From Rikenellaceae bacterium (GTDB taxonomy: Bacteria > Bacteroidota > Bacteroidia > Bacteroidales > Rikenellaceae), in contig JAIRQC010000027.1 in NCBI GenBank assembly GCA_031256675.1, positions 17,386 through 81,385 on the forward strand: a stretch of DNA of 64,000 bases, given 5' to 3'. Position 1 is the first letter of the stretch, and every line of letters begins with the position of its first letter. Below the pieces are notes generated by a model. That model was given only the letters and a program-made list of their open reading frames with translations, ran no database searches and had not been told where the DNA came from. Both the position numbers and the translations under genes were made by a program. Shown in pieces: positions 30,239-42,580 of this stretch.

Positions 30239-30246
30239 TATCTTTG
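30239..30246 (+). promoter_or_regulatory. Candidate -7 element (TAtcTTTG) upstream of DeoR regulator
   Basis: TATCTTTG 53 nt upstream of the ATG; -33 box not clear. Confidence 0.35.
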
Positions 30247-30298
30247 TTAAGCAATCATTAAGAATTTGTCCGAACAGAACGTAATATAATTATAAGGT

Positions 30299-31078
30299 AT
30301 GGATTCCGAAAAACGATCTATCGTCCGGCGGCACAACTATATTCTCGAAGCCCTGCAAAAGCGGGGCGAATTGAAGATCGCCGAGTTGAGCGACGAGTTG
30401 GGCGTGTCGTCAGTCACGCTGCGCAAGGACGTCAAGATGCTAGAAGACAAGCGTTTGCTGTTTCACACCCACGGCAATATCCATCCCATCGACCAGTACA
30501 TGGCGCGGGATGTGAGCGTCAACGAAAAGGAATACATAGCCACCGACGAGAAGATGCGCATCGCGCAGCGGGCCGCCACGCTCATCGACGACAACGACGC
30601 GATCATCATCGCCTCGGGCACGACGGTGCTGTTTCTCGCGCGCCTCGTCGAGGCGCGCGGCTCGCTGACCGTGCTCACCTCGGCGCTCAACGTCGGGGTG
30701 GCCCTGTGTTCCAAACCCGACGTGGAGATCATCCACCTGGGGGGCGCGGTGCGCAAAACGTCGACCTCCGTCAGCGGCCCCTTCGCCCAGCAGATGCTGT
30801 CGCAGTTCTCGTGCAGCAAACTGTTCCTCGGCGTAGACGGCATCGACCTCGAGTATGGCTGCACGACCAGCAGCATGATGGAGGCCAACGTCAACCAGTG
30901 CATGATTTCGGCCGCACGGCGCACCATCGTGCTGGCCGACTCGTCCAAGTTCGGCAAGCGCGGCTTTGGGCGCATCTGCTCGTTCGAGCGTGTGCATCAG
31001 ATTATTACCGACGACAAGGTGAGCGACTCGATGGTCGGGACGCTCGAAGACATGGGGGTGGAGGTGACCGTCGTCTAA
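30299..31078 (+). CDS. DeoR/GlpR-family transcriptional regulator
   Basis: 259 aa; DeoR HTH (RRHNYILEALQKRGELKIAELSDELGVSSVTLRKDVKMLE), divergent from glpD. Confidence 0.92.
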   Translation: MDSEKRSIVRRHNYILEALQKRGELKIAELSDELGVSSVTLRKDVKMLEDKRLLFHTHGNIHPIDQYMARDVSVNEKEYIATDEKMRIAQRAATLIDDNDAIIIASGTTVLFLARLVEARGSLTVLTSALNVGVALCSKPDVEIIHLGGAVRKTSTSVSGPFAQQMLSQFSCSKLFLGVDGIDLEYGCTTSSMMEANVNQCMISAARRTIVLADSSKFGKRGFGRICSFERVHQIITDDKVSDSMVGTLEDMGVEVTVV

Positions 31079-31150
31079 GCGTTTTCATCGTCGCCGGAAC
31101 AACAATTCATCATCGCAGGGGCGACAATTCATCGTTACCCTGTCGTTGCC

Positions 31151-31190
31151 GGCTCGCCCCCTTTACGAATATCCGTAAAGGGGGCGAGCC
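31151..31190. terminator. Strong inverted repeat between convergent genes
   Basis: ggctcgccccctttacg (31151-31167) pairs with cgtaaagggggcgagcc (31174-31190), 6-nt loop. Confidence 0.75.
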
Positions 31191-31191
31191 G

Positions 31192-31239
31192 AAACAGAGG
31201 GCGCCGTCCGGATGTGCTCACGGGCAACGCCCTCTGTTT
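31192..31239. terminator. Second inverted repeat at the end of the GT2 gene
   Basis: aaacagagggcg (31192-31203) pairs with cgccctctgttt (31228-31239). Confidence 0.6.
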
Positions 31240-32237
31240 TAATACATTCTGCCGATAACCCTGAAAAAATTTCTGCGAACGTCAAAGCTGCCGCGCGAAA
31301 GGAACGGGACAGGGAAAAGCGGCAGTGTGGCGGCGGCCCATACAAGATTGAGCCAGTCGTGCCCGCGCCAGAAGATCGCCATGCTCCGGAAAACGTCGCG
31401 CCCCATGCGAAAGCGGAAGAAGAAACGTATAAGCTGCGAAGTCCACTATGCCCGCGTGCGGGCGACAAAGCGGGGATTTAGGCGGTTGTGCGCCTGTCGG
31501 CGGTCAAGATAGAAATAAACAATATCGCGCACTCCGCAAAAAAACCGGAAAGTCCTCCTCTTGTCCGCGCCGTTGCTAACAGAGCCGACGATAACGCGAT
31601 ATACGGCAGTTTCACGGTCGATAAAGTGAAATTTGGCGTGGTCGATCATCCACAGCCACGCGGGATAGTCGTGCGTCACCCATTCGGGGTGACTCCCGGG
31701 ATCGATCTGCGCAATATACCTCTCGAAAAGGTCTCGCCGGAAACACGCCGTCTGATTTGAAACGGTGTTCTCTCTTATCAGCTGCTCGAAGCCACCTGTC
31801 ACCGCCTTGCCTAAATATCCACGATACTGCCCGCTCGCCTGACAGTACACTGCCGCTTTGGTGAAAACCATCCCGTAATCGGGATGTTCCTCCAGAAAAT
31901 CGACCTGCTGCTGCAATTTCGACGGGTCGTTCCAATAATCGTCGCCTTCGCAAATGGCTATATATTTGCCCCTCACAAGCGGGAAAACATAGTGGTACTG
32001 CAACGCGAGGCCGAGTGTCCTGTATTGATTTTCACTCTGGTACACAGCCCGGACAATCTCCGGATAGCGGGCGGCATACTCGCGCACCATGTCGGTAGTC
32101 CCGTCCGTCGAAGCGTCGTCGTGAAGGATCACCTCAAATGCAAAGTCGCACTGCTGGGCCAGAAAGCCGTCCAGCGCCCGGCGCAGATATTCTGCCTGAT
32201 TATATGTTATGCAACAGATACTTACAAGAGGTTCCAT
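31239..32237 (-). pseudogene. Glycosyltransferase family 2 with in-frame TAG at 31446-31448
   Basis: GT2 N-terminus MEPLVSICCITYNQAEYLRRALDGFLAQ...; annotated ORF ends at TAG (31446) but the frame continues with WTSQLIRFFFRFRMGRDVFRSMAIFWRGHDWLNLVWAAATLPLFPVPFLSRGSFDVRRNFFRVIGRMY to TAA at 31239-31241. Confidence 0.7.
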
Positions 32238-32243
32238 ACTTCG

Positions 32244-35200
32244 TTACACCGCGCCGTGACAGTTCTTGAACTTTTTGCCGGAGCCGCAGGGGCATGGGTC
32301 GTTGCGCCCCACCTTTTTCTCGACATGGACGGGGGCGGGGCGACCCTTGTCGGCTTGTCCGGCGTTGCGGGCGGCCTCCATGCGCGAGGTCTGCAAACGG
32401 TTGACGTCCACCTTCGGCCTGTTCGGTGCAGCCTGACGTTGAGACTGTTGCGCCATCTCCTCCTCCGAGCCGCGCACCGGCAGATAGCCCTTGTCGAGCA
32501 CCTGCAACACCTCGCGATTGACCTTGTCCAGCATCTTGCGGAAGAGCTCGAACGACTCGAACTTGTAGATCAGCAGCGGGTCTTTCTGCTCGTATGATGC
32601 GTTCTGGACGCTCTGGCGCAGGTCGTCCATCTCGCGCAGATGTTCGCGCCAGTTGTCGTCTATCGCCGTGAGCATCACTATCTTGCTGAACGTGCGGTAA
32701 ATCTCGGCCCCGTCGCTGTCATAGCACTTTTTCAGATCGCACGAGACGTTGTAGGCCAGCCGTCCGTCGGTGATCGGGATCAGAATGTTCTCATACTGAC
32801 CGCCCTGGCCCTCGTAGACGTTGCGGATCACAGGGCGGGCTGTGTTAGCGACGGCTGTAGCGCGGCGGGCGCAGGTCTGACGGATGTCGTCGGCGATGCG
32901 GTTCACCAGCTCGGAGCGGTCGCCCTTTTTGTAGAGCGTTTCATCGACGCCGCTCTGGACGGCAACCTGCCTTATCAGCTCGAAATCAAACTCTTCAAGC
33001 GAATCGTCGCCGTACTGTTCGACAAAACTTTCGGCAAAGTCGTAGACGATGTTGTTCAGGTCGATCTCTACGCGCTCGCCGTATAGCGCATGGCGGCGGC
33101 GAGTGTAGATCACCTCGCGTTGCGAGTTCATAACATCATCATATTCAAGCAGTCGCTTGCGGACGCCGAAGTTGTTCTCCTCCACTTTTTTCTGCGCCCG
33201 TTCGATAGCGCGCGACATCATCCCTGCCTGGATCACCTCGCCCTCTTTGAGGCCCATGCGGTCCATCAACCCGGCTATGCGCTCCGAGCCGAACAGTCGC
33301 ATCAGGTCATCTTCCAGTGATACAAAGAATTGCGAACTTCCCGGATCGCCCTGGCGACCGGCGCGGCCCCGCAACTGACGGTCGACGCGGCGCGACTCGT
33401 GACGCTCGGTGCCGATGATGGCAAGTCCGCCCGCCGCCTTAACCTCCGGCGAGAGCTTGATGTCGGTACCGCGGCCCGCCATGTTGGTCGCGATCGTAAC
33501 CTGCCCGCTGCGTCCTGCCTCGGCGACAATCATGGCCTCCATCTGGTGTTGCTTGGCATTGAGGACGTTATGCTTAATGCCGCGCAGTTTCAACATTCGG
33601 CTCAGCAGCTCCGAGATCTCGACCGACGTGGTGCCGACGAGCACCGGACGGCCTGCCTCGACCAGCTTGACAATTTCGTCGATGACGGCGTTGTATTTTT
33701 CGCGTTTAGTCTTGTAAATCAGGTCGTCGCGGTCGTCGCGGATCACCGGACGGTTGGTCGGGATCACCACCACGTCGAGTTTGTAGATGCTCCAGAACTC
33801 GCTCGCCTCGGTCTCGGCCGTACCGGTCATGCCGCCCAGTTTGTGGTACATTCGGAAGTAATTTTGCAACGTGATGGTCGCAAATGTCTGAGTGGCAGCC
33901 TCTACCTTGACGCGTTCCTTAGCCTCGATGGCCTGATGAAGGCCGTCGGAATAGCGGCGGCCGTCGAGAATACGGCCCGTCTGCTCGTCGACGATCTTCA
34001 CCTTGTTGTCCATGACGACGTACTCCACGTCGCGCTCGAACATGCCGTATGCTTTAAGCAGCTGGTTTACAGTGTGTACGCGTTCCGATTTGAGGGCGTA
34101 ATCGTTGATCAGTGCATCCTTGCGCGCCACCTTCTCCTCGATCGGGCTGCCGTCCCGCTCAATCTCGGCCACCATCGCCCCCACGTCGGGCAGCACGAAG
34201 AAGCCCTCCTCGCCAACGCCATGCGAGAGTATTTCGTGGCCGCGCTCGGAAAGCTCCACCGAGTTAAGTTTCTCATCTATAATAAAATACAGCGCATTAT
34301 TTCCATACGGTTTTGTGCCTTGTTTGGCTTCGTCCTCCGTCAGGTCGTTGATCAGTTCGGGCATCCGGCGGCTGTTATCCGCCATGTAGGTGTTTTCTAT
34401 TTTGAGCATCAGCGCCTTAACGCCTGTCTCGCTGAGATATTTGATCAGCGGTTTGTACTTCGGCAACCCCTTGTGGGCGCGGTAGAGCAACCTGCCGCCC
34501 TCGTCGTTCCTGCCGTCGGCGATGAGTTTGCGGGCGTCGGCAAGCATCTGGGTTACAAGATTTTGCTGCATCTTGTAGAGCTGTTCTACCGAACCGCGGT
34601 ACTGCTCGAACATCTGGTCGTCGCCCTTGGGGACGGGGCCGGAGATGATGAGCGGCGTGCGGGCGTCGTCGATCAGCACCGAGTCGACCTCGTCGACGAT
34701 GGCAAAGTGGTGTTTGCGCTGCACGAGGTCTTCGCGGGCGATGGCCATGTTGTCGCGCAGGTAGTCAAAGCCGTATTCGTTGTTCGTACCGAACGTAATG
34801 TCAGCAAGATAGGCCTTGCGACGTGCGTCCGAATTGGGTTGATGCCGGTCGATGCAGTCGACCGACAGGCCGTGGAACTGGTACATCGGCCCCATCCACT
34901 CCGAGTCGCGCCTGGCGAGGTAATCGTTGACCGTAACGATGTGTACGCCCTTGCTTGCCAGCGCGTTAAGGAACACCGGCAGCGTCGCAACGAGGGTCTT
35001 GCCCTCGCCGGTGGCCATCTCGGCGATCTTGCCCTTGTGCAGCACCACGCCGCCAAACAGCTGGCAGTCATAGTGTATCATGTCCCACGTGATCTCGTTG
35101 CCCCCGGCCATCCAGCGGTTTTTGTAGATCGCCTGCGAGCCCTCGATGGTCACAAAGTCGACCGTAGCGGCCAGATTGCGGTCGAAATCGTTGGCCGTCA

Positions 35201-35591
35201 CCTCAACGGTTTCGTTCTGCGCAAAGCGGCGGGCGGTCTCCTTCATGATGGAGAAAGCCTCCGGAAGTATCTCATCCAGAACCTCTTCGATTTTTTCGTC
35301 GATGCCCTTTGCAAGTTTGTCTATCTCGCCCGAGATCGACTCTTTCTCTTCGAGCGGGAGGTCGCGCTCCAGCTCGGCCTTCAACTCGACGATACGCGCC
35401 TCGTCCGGAGCGATGAAATCGGCAATCTTCTGTCGCAAAGCCGCGCTGCGAGCGCGCAGTCCGTCGTTCGACAGCTCCTCAATCGAGGGATATACCGCCT
35501 TGATCCTCTCCACATAAGGCTCGATCTCCTTGCGGTCCTTATCGCTTTTGGTGCCGAAAAACAATTTCAGCAAACCCGATACAATATCCAT
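32244..35591 (-). CDS. secA: Preprotein translocase ATPase SecA
   Basis: 1115 aa; [26 protein letters not shown]-terminal zinc motif [19 protein letters not shown]. Confidence 0.98.
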   Translation of the reverse strand: MDIVSGLLKLFFGTKSDKDRKEIEPYVERIKAVYPSIEELSNDGLRARSAALRQKIADFIAPDEARIVELKAELERDLPLEEKESISGEIDKLAKGIDEKIEEVLDEILPEAFSIMKETARRFAQNETVEVTANDFDRNLAATVDFVTIEGSQAIYKNRWMAGGNEITWDMIHYDCQLFGGVVLHKGKIAEMATGEGKTLVATLPVFLNALASKGVHIVTVNDYLARRDSEWMGPMYQFHGLSVDCIDRHQPNSDARRKAYLADITFGTNNEYGFDYLRDNMAIAREDLVQRKHHFAIVDEVDSVLIDDARTPLIISGPVPKGDDQMFEQYRGSVEQLYKMQQNLVTQMLADARKLIADGRNDEGGRLLYRAHKGLPKYKPLIKYLSETGVKALMLKIENTYMADNSRRMPELINDLTEDEAKQGTKPYGNNALYFIIDEKLNSVELSERGHEILSHGVGEEGFFVLPDVGAMVAEIERDGSPIEEKVARKDALINDYALKSERVHTVNQLLKAYGMFERDVEYVVMDNKVKIVDEQTGRILDGRRYSDGLHQAIEAKERVKVEAATQTFATITLQNYFRMYHKLGGMTGTAETEASEFWSIYKLDVVVIPTNRPVIRDDRDDLIYKTKREKYNAVIDEIVKLVEAGRPVLVGTTSVEISELLSRMLKLRGIKHNVLNAKQHQMEAMIVAEAGRSGQVTIATNMAGRGTDIKLSPEVKAAGGLAIIGTERHESRRVDRQLRGRAGRQGDPGSSQFFVSLEDDLMRLFGSERIAGLMDRMGLKEGEVIQAGMMSRAIERAQKKVEENNFGVRKRLLEYDDVMNSQREVIYTRRRHALYGERVEIDLNNIVYDFAESFVEQYGDDSLEEFDFELIRQVAVQSGVDETLYKKGDRSELVNRIADDIRQTCARRATAVANTARPVIRNVYEGQGGQYENILIPITDGRLAYNVSCDLKKCYDSDGAEIYRTFSKIVMLTAIDDNWREHLREMDDLRQSVQNASYEQKDPLLIYKFESFELFRKMLDKVNREVLQVLDKGYLPVRGSEEEMAQQSQRQAAPNRPKVDVNRLQTSRMEAARNAGQADKGRPAPVHVEKKVGRNDPCPCGSGKKFKNCHGAV

Positions 35592-35651
35592 AACATGAGT
35601 TTTTAACCCGCGAATTTACCAATAATCTTTTACATTATCATAATTATATGG

Positions 35652-35659
35652 TATCTTTG
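35652..35659 (+). promoter_or_regulatory. -7 element (TAtcTTTG) 7 nt before ATG of the 120-aa ORF
   Basis: TATCTTTG at 35652-35659, ATG at 35667. Confidence 0.5.
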
Positions 35660-35666
35660 TGTCACA

Positions 35667-36029
35667 ATGGGGGCCCTCGGCATATTTCGCGTCGTTGTCG
35701 GCAGTGATTTCGAACACTGGTCGCGCTTCGATCTGTTCCTGACCGTGGTCGGCTATGACGCCCGGGGCCAGCGGATTTGCTATTGCAGCTGCCGCGAGCG
35801 TCGGGCCGACGGAACTATCGCCGTCGAGAGCCAGCCGTGCTGTTACATAGAGATTTACGCATACGTAATAGCCAACGCTTTCCCCCCGTCCGAACTCATC
35901 AGGGACGCCCCGCCATTCACGACCGAACTGAGCGTCTGGCGCGACGGCATGTTGCTGTCGACCGCCCAATACGAGACCAATCAGTGGGGAGGGCTTACCG
36001 TCAATCAATTACGGGTTCCGAACGATTAA
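35667..36029 (+). CDS. Small conserved-looking hypothetical protein
   Basis: 120 aa with balanced non-shadow composition and a promoter-like element immediately upstream. Confidence 0.55.
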   Translation: MGALGIFRVVVGSDFEHWSRFDLFLTVVGYDARGQRICYCSCRERRADGTIAVESQPCCYIEIYAYVIANAFPPSELIRDAPPFTTELSVWRDGMLLSTAQYETNQWGGLTVNQLRVPND

Positions 36030-36939
36030 GCTGGTTCGCCTGCGCCATGCGCAATCTGCTCTCCACCCAGTTCGTCAGCTCCACAAACAGGCTGACGCTC
36101 AACGCTTCGGCGCGCATGGTGAAGAACGGATGTTCCTCGCCGCCAAAGTCGCCGAAGACCGCCCTGAGCGCGTTGCGCAGCATCTTGCGCCGCTGTCCGA
36201 AAGCCGCCTTGACCACCCGCACGAACAGCTCCTCGTCGCAGTCCAGCCGCTTTACTCCGTTGCGTCTCAGGCGTATAACCGCGCTCTTGACCTTCGGGGG
36301 CGGGTCGAACGCCCCCTCGCCCACCGTGAACAGGTACTCCACGTCGTACCACGCCTGCAACAGCACGCTCATGATACCGTAGTCGCGGCTGCCCTCGCGG
36401 CCCGCAATACGCAAGGCCACTTCACGCTGCACCATACCGACCACCTCGGGCGCCAAGTCGCGGCAGGCGATGACCCGAAACAGTATCTGCGACGATATGT
36501 TATAGGGAAAGTTGCCGATCACCCTGAACCCGCGCGGGAACATGGCGGGCAGGTCAATCCGCAAAAAGTCGCCGACAACAAGCCGCGGGGCAAACTGCGG
36601 GAAATGTTCGCGCAGGTAGGCCACGCTCTCGCGGTCGACCTCTACGCCGTGGAGCGTCAGGTCGTTACGCTCCAGCAGGAACTGCGTCAACGCCCCCATG
36701 CCGCACCCCACCTCCAGCACGTCGCCCACCCCGCCTGGCGACAAAACCTCGCCGGGCGACAGGGCATCTCCGGACAGCAAAGCATCGTTCGGCAACATGG
36801 CGTTTCCGGGCGACAGCGCCTCGACGATGCGCCGCGCCACCGCAAGGTCGGTCAGAAAGTGCTGGCCGAGGCTTTTCTTTGCGCGTACCTTACCTCGAGC
36901 CGTCACTGTCTTTGGAATCGTATCTCCCCGCCCCTGCAA
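36001..36939 (-). CDS. ksgA: 16S rRNA (adenine1518/1519-N6)-dimethyltransferase with hexapeptide-repeat insert
   Basis: KKSLGQHFLTD, VLEVGCGMGALT, VIGNFPYNISSQILF, VQREVALRI. Confidence 0.96.
   Translation of the reverse strand: MQGRGDTIPKTVTARGKVRAKKSLGQHFLTDLAVARRIVEALSPGNAMLPNDALLSGDALSPGEVLSPGGVGDVLEVGCGMGALTQFLLERNDLTLHGVEVDRESVAYLREHFPQFAPRLVVGDFLRIDLPAMFPRGFRVIGNFPYNISSQILFRVIACRDLAPEVVGMVQREVALRIAGREGSRDYGIMSVLLQAWYDVEYLFTVGEGAFDPPPKVKSAVIRLRRNGVKRLDCDEELFVRVVKAAFGQRRKMLRNALRAVFGDFGGEEHPFFTMRAEALSVSLFVELTNWVESRLRMAQANQLNRSEPVID
36737..36826. repeat. 18-bp degenerate tandem repeat, 5 units, inside ksgA
   Basis: ggcgacaaaacctcgccg/ggcgacagggcatctccg/gacagcaaagcatcgttc/ggcaacatggcgtttccg/ggcgacagcgcctcgacg. 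Confidence 0.85.
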
Positions 36940-37100
36940 GCGTCGACCAGAAGCAGGGGTTTGCCCTCAATGTATCCATAACAGCGCGCCCCTTCGCCCT
37001 GCGACAGCCTCGCGCTGTTATCCGACATGCTGTAATCCGCCCTCTTTTCGCAGGCCGAAAAAGCCGGCCCGATCATAAAGAGTGAAACGAGTTTTTTCAT
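36903..37100 (-). CDS. Small putative lipoprotein (65 aa)
   Basis: MKKLVSLFMIGPAFSACEKRADYS...; overlaps the start of ksgA; weak. Confidence 0.4.
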   Translation of the reverse strand: MKKLVSLFMIGPAFSACEKRADYSMSDNSARLSQGEGARCYGYIEGKPLLLVDACRGGEIRFQRQ

Positions 37101-37122
37101 GCTATATATTATAAGGTGTAGC

Positions 37123-37150
37123 TCCCCCCTCGACTTCGCTCGGGGTGACA
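37123..37150. repeat. Interspersed-type motif CCCCTCGACTTCGCTCGGGGTGACA
   Basis: Palindromic ccccctcgacttcgctcggggtgaca; resembles dispersed repeats in many bacterial genomes. Confidence 0.4.
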
Positions 37151-37230
37151 TTTTTTTGCGACAGGCGACAAGCGACAAGCGATTAACTACCTGCCGCCAG
37201 TCGCCGGCAGCTAATCATTTTATCACAATC

Positions 37231-39420
<2,190 letters not shown>

Positions 39421-39504
39421 ATATTCACTCGATTTCCAAAGATAAAATTATAAAAATTTTCAAGAATTATCTAATTTTGTATGAATTTTTCATCATAAAA
39501 TTTC

Positions 39505-40239
39505 ATGAGGCTATTCACGAGCGACCTTGTAAAGCGCTACAAAACTCGTACCGTTGTCGATCATGTGTCGATAGAGGTGCGTCAGGGCGAGATCGTAGGG
39601 CTGTTGGGCCCCAACGGTGCAGGCAAGACCACGACGTTCTACATGATCGTCGGATTGATAAAACCCAACGACGGCCACATCTGGCTCGAGGGGAACGGCG
39701 TCACGACCGAGCTCACCTCGCTGCCGGTCTACCGTCGCGCCCAGATGGGGGTGGGCTATCTGGCGCAGGAGGCGTCGGTGTTCCGTCACCTGAGCGTCGA
39801 GGACAACATCCGCGCGGTGCTCGAAATGACCGGACACCCAAAGGATTACCAGCGCCATCGGCTCGAGGGCCTCATCAATGAGTTCCGGCTGCAAAAGGTG
39901 CGCAAGAGCATGGGCATTCAGCTCTCCGGCGGCGAGCGGCGGCGCACGGAGATAGCACGCGCGGTGGCCATCAACCCGAAGTTCATCCTGCTCGACGAGC
40001 CCTTCGCCGGGGTCGACCCGATAGCGGTCGAGGACATCCAGAGCATCGTAGCCACGTTGAAACGCAGCAACATAGGGGTGATCATCACCGACCACAACGT
40101 CCACGAGACGCTGTCGATCACCGACCGCACCTACCTGCTTTTCGAGGGCAAGATCCTCAAAGCCGGTTCGGCCGAAGAACTGGCAAACGACGAGCAGGTG
40201 CGCAAGGTTTACCTGGGCAAGGAGTTCAAGTTGCGATGA
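39505..40239 (+). CDS. lptB: LPS export ABC transporter ATP-binding protein (LptB)
   Basis: 244 aa; [40 protein letters not shown]. Confidence 0.95.
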   Translation: MRLFTSDLVKRYKTRTVVDHVSIEVRQGEIVGLLGPNGAGKTTTFYMIVGLIKPNDGHIWLEGNGVTTELTSLPVYRRAQMGVGYLAQEASVFRHLSVEDNIRAVLEMTGHPKDYQRHRLEGLINEFRLQKVRKSMGIQLSGGERRRTEIARAVAINPKFILLDEPFAGVDPIAVEDIQSIVATLKRSNIGVIITDHNVHETLSITDRTYLLFEGKILKAGSAEELANDEQVRKVYLGKEFKLR

Positions 40240-41531
40240 TCGTCCGGATCGGCCCATCCCCCGTTGCGGGCAGCATCGCCGCGCCGACCTCCAAGAGCTT
40301 CGCGCAGAGAGCGATAGCCGCCGCGTTGCTGGCCGGCGGACAGAGCGTTCTGCGCGCCGTCGAGCCGAGCGGGGATGTGTCTGCCGCCCTCGACGCCGCC
40401 CGCGCGCTCGGAACGGCGGTCGGAGCACAGGGGGTTGCGTCGGTCGGGTCGTCCGTCGGAGCGGCAGGGGCTGCGGATGTCGGGGGGGATACCTATAATA
40501 TAACGGGAGGGCTTTCGCCCGACGCTGCAACCGTCAACATCGGGGAATCGGGGTTGTCGGCACGGCTGTTTATTCCCGTTGCGGCCCTGTGCGACAGAGA
40601 GATAACCGTTACGGGGCGCGGGTCGGTACTCTCGCGACCGTTCGGCATGGTCGAGGCCCCGCTGCGCTCGCTCGGGGTGGAGGTGCGCACGTCCGAGGGA
40701 CGTTTGCCGGTGGTCTTGCGCGGCCCTCTTCGCGGCGGCGAGGCTGCGGTCGACGGGTCGGTGAGTTCGCAGTTCATCACGGGACTGCTGACCGCGCTGC
40801 CCGTGGCTTCGGGCGACAGTGTGCTAAGGGTGAGCGCGTTGAACAGTCGCCCATATATAAATATGACGCTCGATGTGTTGTCACAGTTCGGCATATCGGT
40901 GGAACACAACGATTTTCGCGAATTTCATATCCGCGGCGGGCAGCGTTACCGCCCGACCGACTACCGCGTCGAGGGGGATTGGAGCGGCGCGTCGACCCTG
41001 CTGGTGGCCGGGGCCGTCGGCGGCGAGATATGCGCGACCAACCTCAACGTCGCCTCGCAACAGGCCGACGCAGCCATTCTGGAGGCGTTGCGGCTCTGCG
41101 GGGCGTCTGTTTTTTTAGGGTCAGACAGCGTGCGGGTCGTTCGTAACGAGCTGCGCGCCTTTGAGTTCGACGCCACGCACTGTCCCGATCTTTTTCCCGC
41201 GCTGGTCGCGCTGGCGGCAAGCTGCACGGGGGTTTCGGTGTTGCGCGGCGCCTCGCGTCTGGCACACAAGGAGAGCGACCGCGCCGCCGCGCTGGCCGCC
41301 GAATTTGGGCGGATGGGCATAGCGATAGATTTGTCGCAGCCTGACGTTATGCGCGTTACGGGCGGCCTCATGCACGGGGCGGAGCTCGACAGCCACAACG
41401 ACCACCGCATAGCGATGGCCGTCGCCGTCGCCGCGCTCAATGCCCGCGGCCAAACCACGATAGCCCGCGCCGAAGCCGTCGAAAAGTCATACCCCGCATT
41501 TTGGAACGTATTGAAAAACATCACGATATGA
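40236..41531 (+). CDS. aroA: 3-phosphoshikimate 1-carboxyvinyltransferase
   Basis: 431 aa; [51 protein letters not shown]-rich insert after RALGTAVG. Confidence 0.93.
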   Translation: MIVRIGPSPVAGSIAAPTSKSFAQRAIAAALLAGGQSVLRAVEPSGDVSAALDAARALGTAVGAQGVASVGSSVGAAGAADVGGDTYNITGGLSPDAATVNIGESGLSARLFIPVAALCDREITVTGRGSVLSRPFGMVEAPLRSLGVEVRTSEGRLPVVLRGPLRGGEAAVDGSVSSQFITGLLTALPVASGDSVLRVSALNSRPYINMTLDVLSQFGISVEHNDFREFHIRGGQRYRPTDYRVEGDWSGASTLLVAGAVGGEICATNLNVASQQADAAILEALRLCGASVFLGSDSVRVVRNELRAFEFDATHCPDLFPALVALAASCTGVSVLRGASRLAHKESDRAAALAAEFGRMGIAIDLSQPDVMRVTGGLMHGAELDSHNDHRIAMAVAVAALNARGQTTIARAEAVEKSYPAFWNVLKNITI

Positions 41532-42496
41532 ACAGTTTCGGCAGCAAATTCAGGATCTCGATATTCGGCGAGTCGCACGGGACGGCCATCGGGGTGGTCA
41601 TTGACGGCGTTCCGCCGGGGGTGGAACTGTCAGAGGACGACCTGAGGGGGGATATTGCCCGGCGCAAGAGCGGCGCGCGCGGCACCACGCAGCGCAAGGA
41701 GGCCGACGTACCGTACATCCTGTCAGGCACATACAACGGACGCACGACCGGCGCGCCGCTGACCGTCCTGTTCCACAACAAGAACACCGTTTCGGGCGAC
41801 TACAAGAACCTGGCCGACCATCCGCGCCCGTCGCACGCCGACTTTGTCGCGGCGCGCAAATATCTGGGTTTCAACGACCCACGCGGCGGCGGACACTTTT
41901 CGGGACGCATAACGCTGCCGCTGGTCGCGGCGGGGGCGGTGGCGAAGAAACTGTTGAAGGGGATAAGCATCGAGGCTCGTACCGTGGCCATTGGTGGCAG
42001 CAGCGATCCGGTGCAGTTCGACCGCATTGTTTCGGCTGCTCTGGCCGACGGCGATTCGGTGGGCGGCATTGTAGAGTGTCGCGCCACGGGGCTGCCGGTG
42101 GGGCTGGGCGAGCCGTTCTTCGATTCGGTGGAGGGCCTCGTAAGTCACCTCGTTTTCGCCATTCCAGCCGTGCGCGGCATTGAGTTCGGCAACGGTTTCG
42201 GGGCGGCGGCGTTGCGCGGATCGCAGAACAACGACATGATAGTCAGCGAGTCGGGCCTCACGGCGACGAACAACGCGGGGGGGATCAACGGCGGCGTCAC
42301 CAACGGCAACGACATGGTTTTTCGCGTTGCGATCAAGCCCACGCCGAGCATCGCACTGCCGCAACAGACGTTCAACACCCGCACGGGGCGCGTCGAAACG
42401 CTCGAGATCCGCGGGCGACACGACGCATGCATAGCCCTGCGCGCACCGGTGGTGGTCGAAGCTGCGCTGGCTATCGCGCTGGCCCAGTTTATTTAG
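41528..42496 (+). CDS. aroC: Chorismate synthase
   Basis: 322 aa; GESHGTAIGVVIDGVPPG, GRSSARET-equivalent GGGHFSGRITLPLVAAGAVAK, RHDACIALRAPVVVEA. Confidence 0.97.
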   Translation: MNSFGSKFRISIFGESHGTAIGVVIDGVPPGVELSEDDLRGDIARRKSGARGTTQRKEADVPYILSGTYNGRTTGAPLTVLFHNKNTVSGDYKNLADHPRPSHADFVAARKYLGFNDPRGGGHFSGRITLPLVAAGAVAKKLLKGISIEARTVAIGGSSDPVQFDRIVSAALADGDSVGGIVECRATGLPVGLGEPFFDSVEGLVSHLVFAIPAVRGIEFGNGFGAAALRGSQNNDMIVSESGLTATNNAGGINGGVTNGNDMVFRVAIKPTPSIALPQQTFNTRTGRVETLEIRGRHDACIALRAPVVVEAALAIALAQFI

Positions 42497-42524
42497 TGAC
42501 TGTCAGCGCGCGGCGAGTTCTGAG

Positions 42525-42580
42525 ATTACTCGTTCAGCGCGGCAAGTTTCACGCAAGCGCGAAATTACTCGTTCAGCGCG
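42525..42580. repeat. Duplicated end of the thioredoxin gene (39-bp period)
   Basis: attactcgttcagcgcg occurs at 42525 and 42564, second copy forming the thioredoxin C-terminus. Confidence 0.7.

Noticed and set aside
31163-31468. 101-aa minus-strand ORF after the GT2 stop
   Set aside because: Out of frame with the GT2 continuation, which is far more protein-like.
33330-35606. 758-aa plus-strand ORF opposite secA
   Set aside because: Shadow of SecA, which has complete diagnostic motifs.
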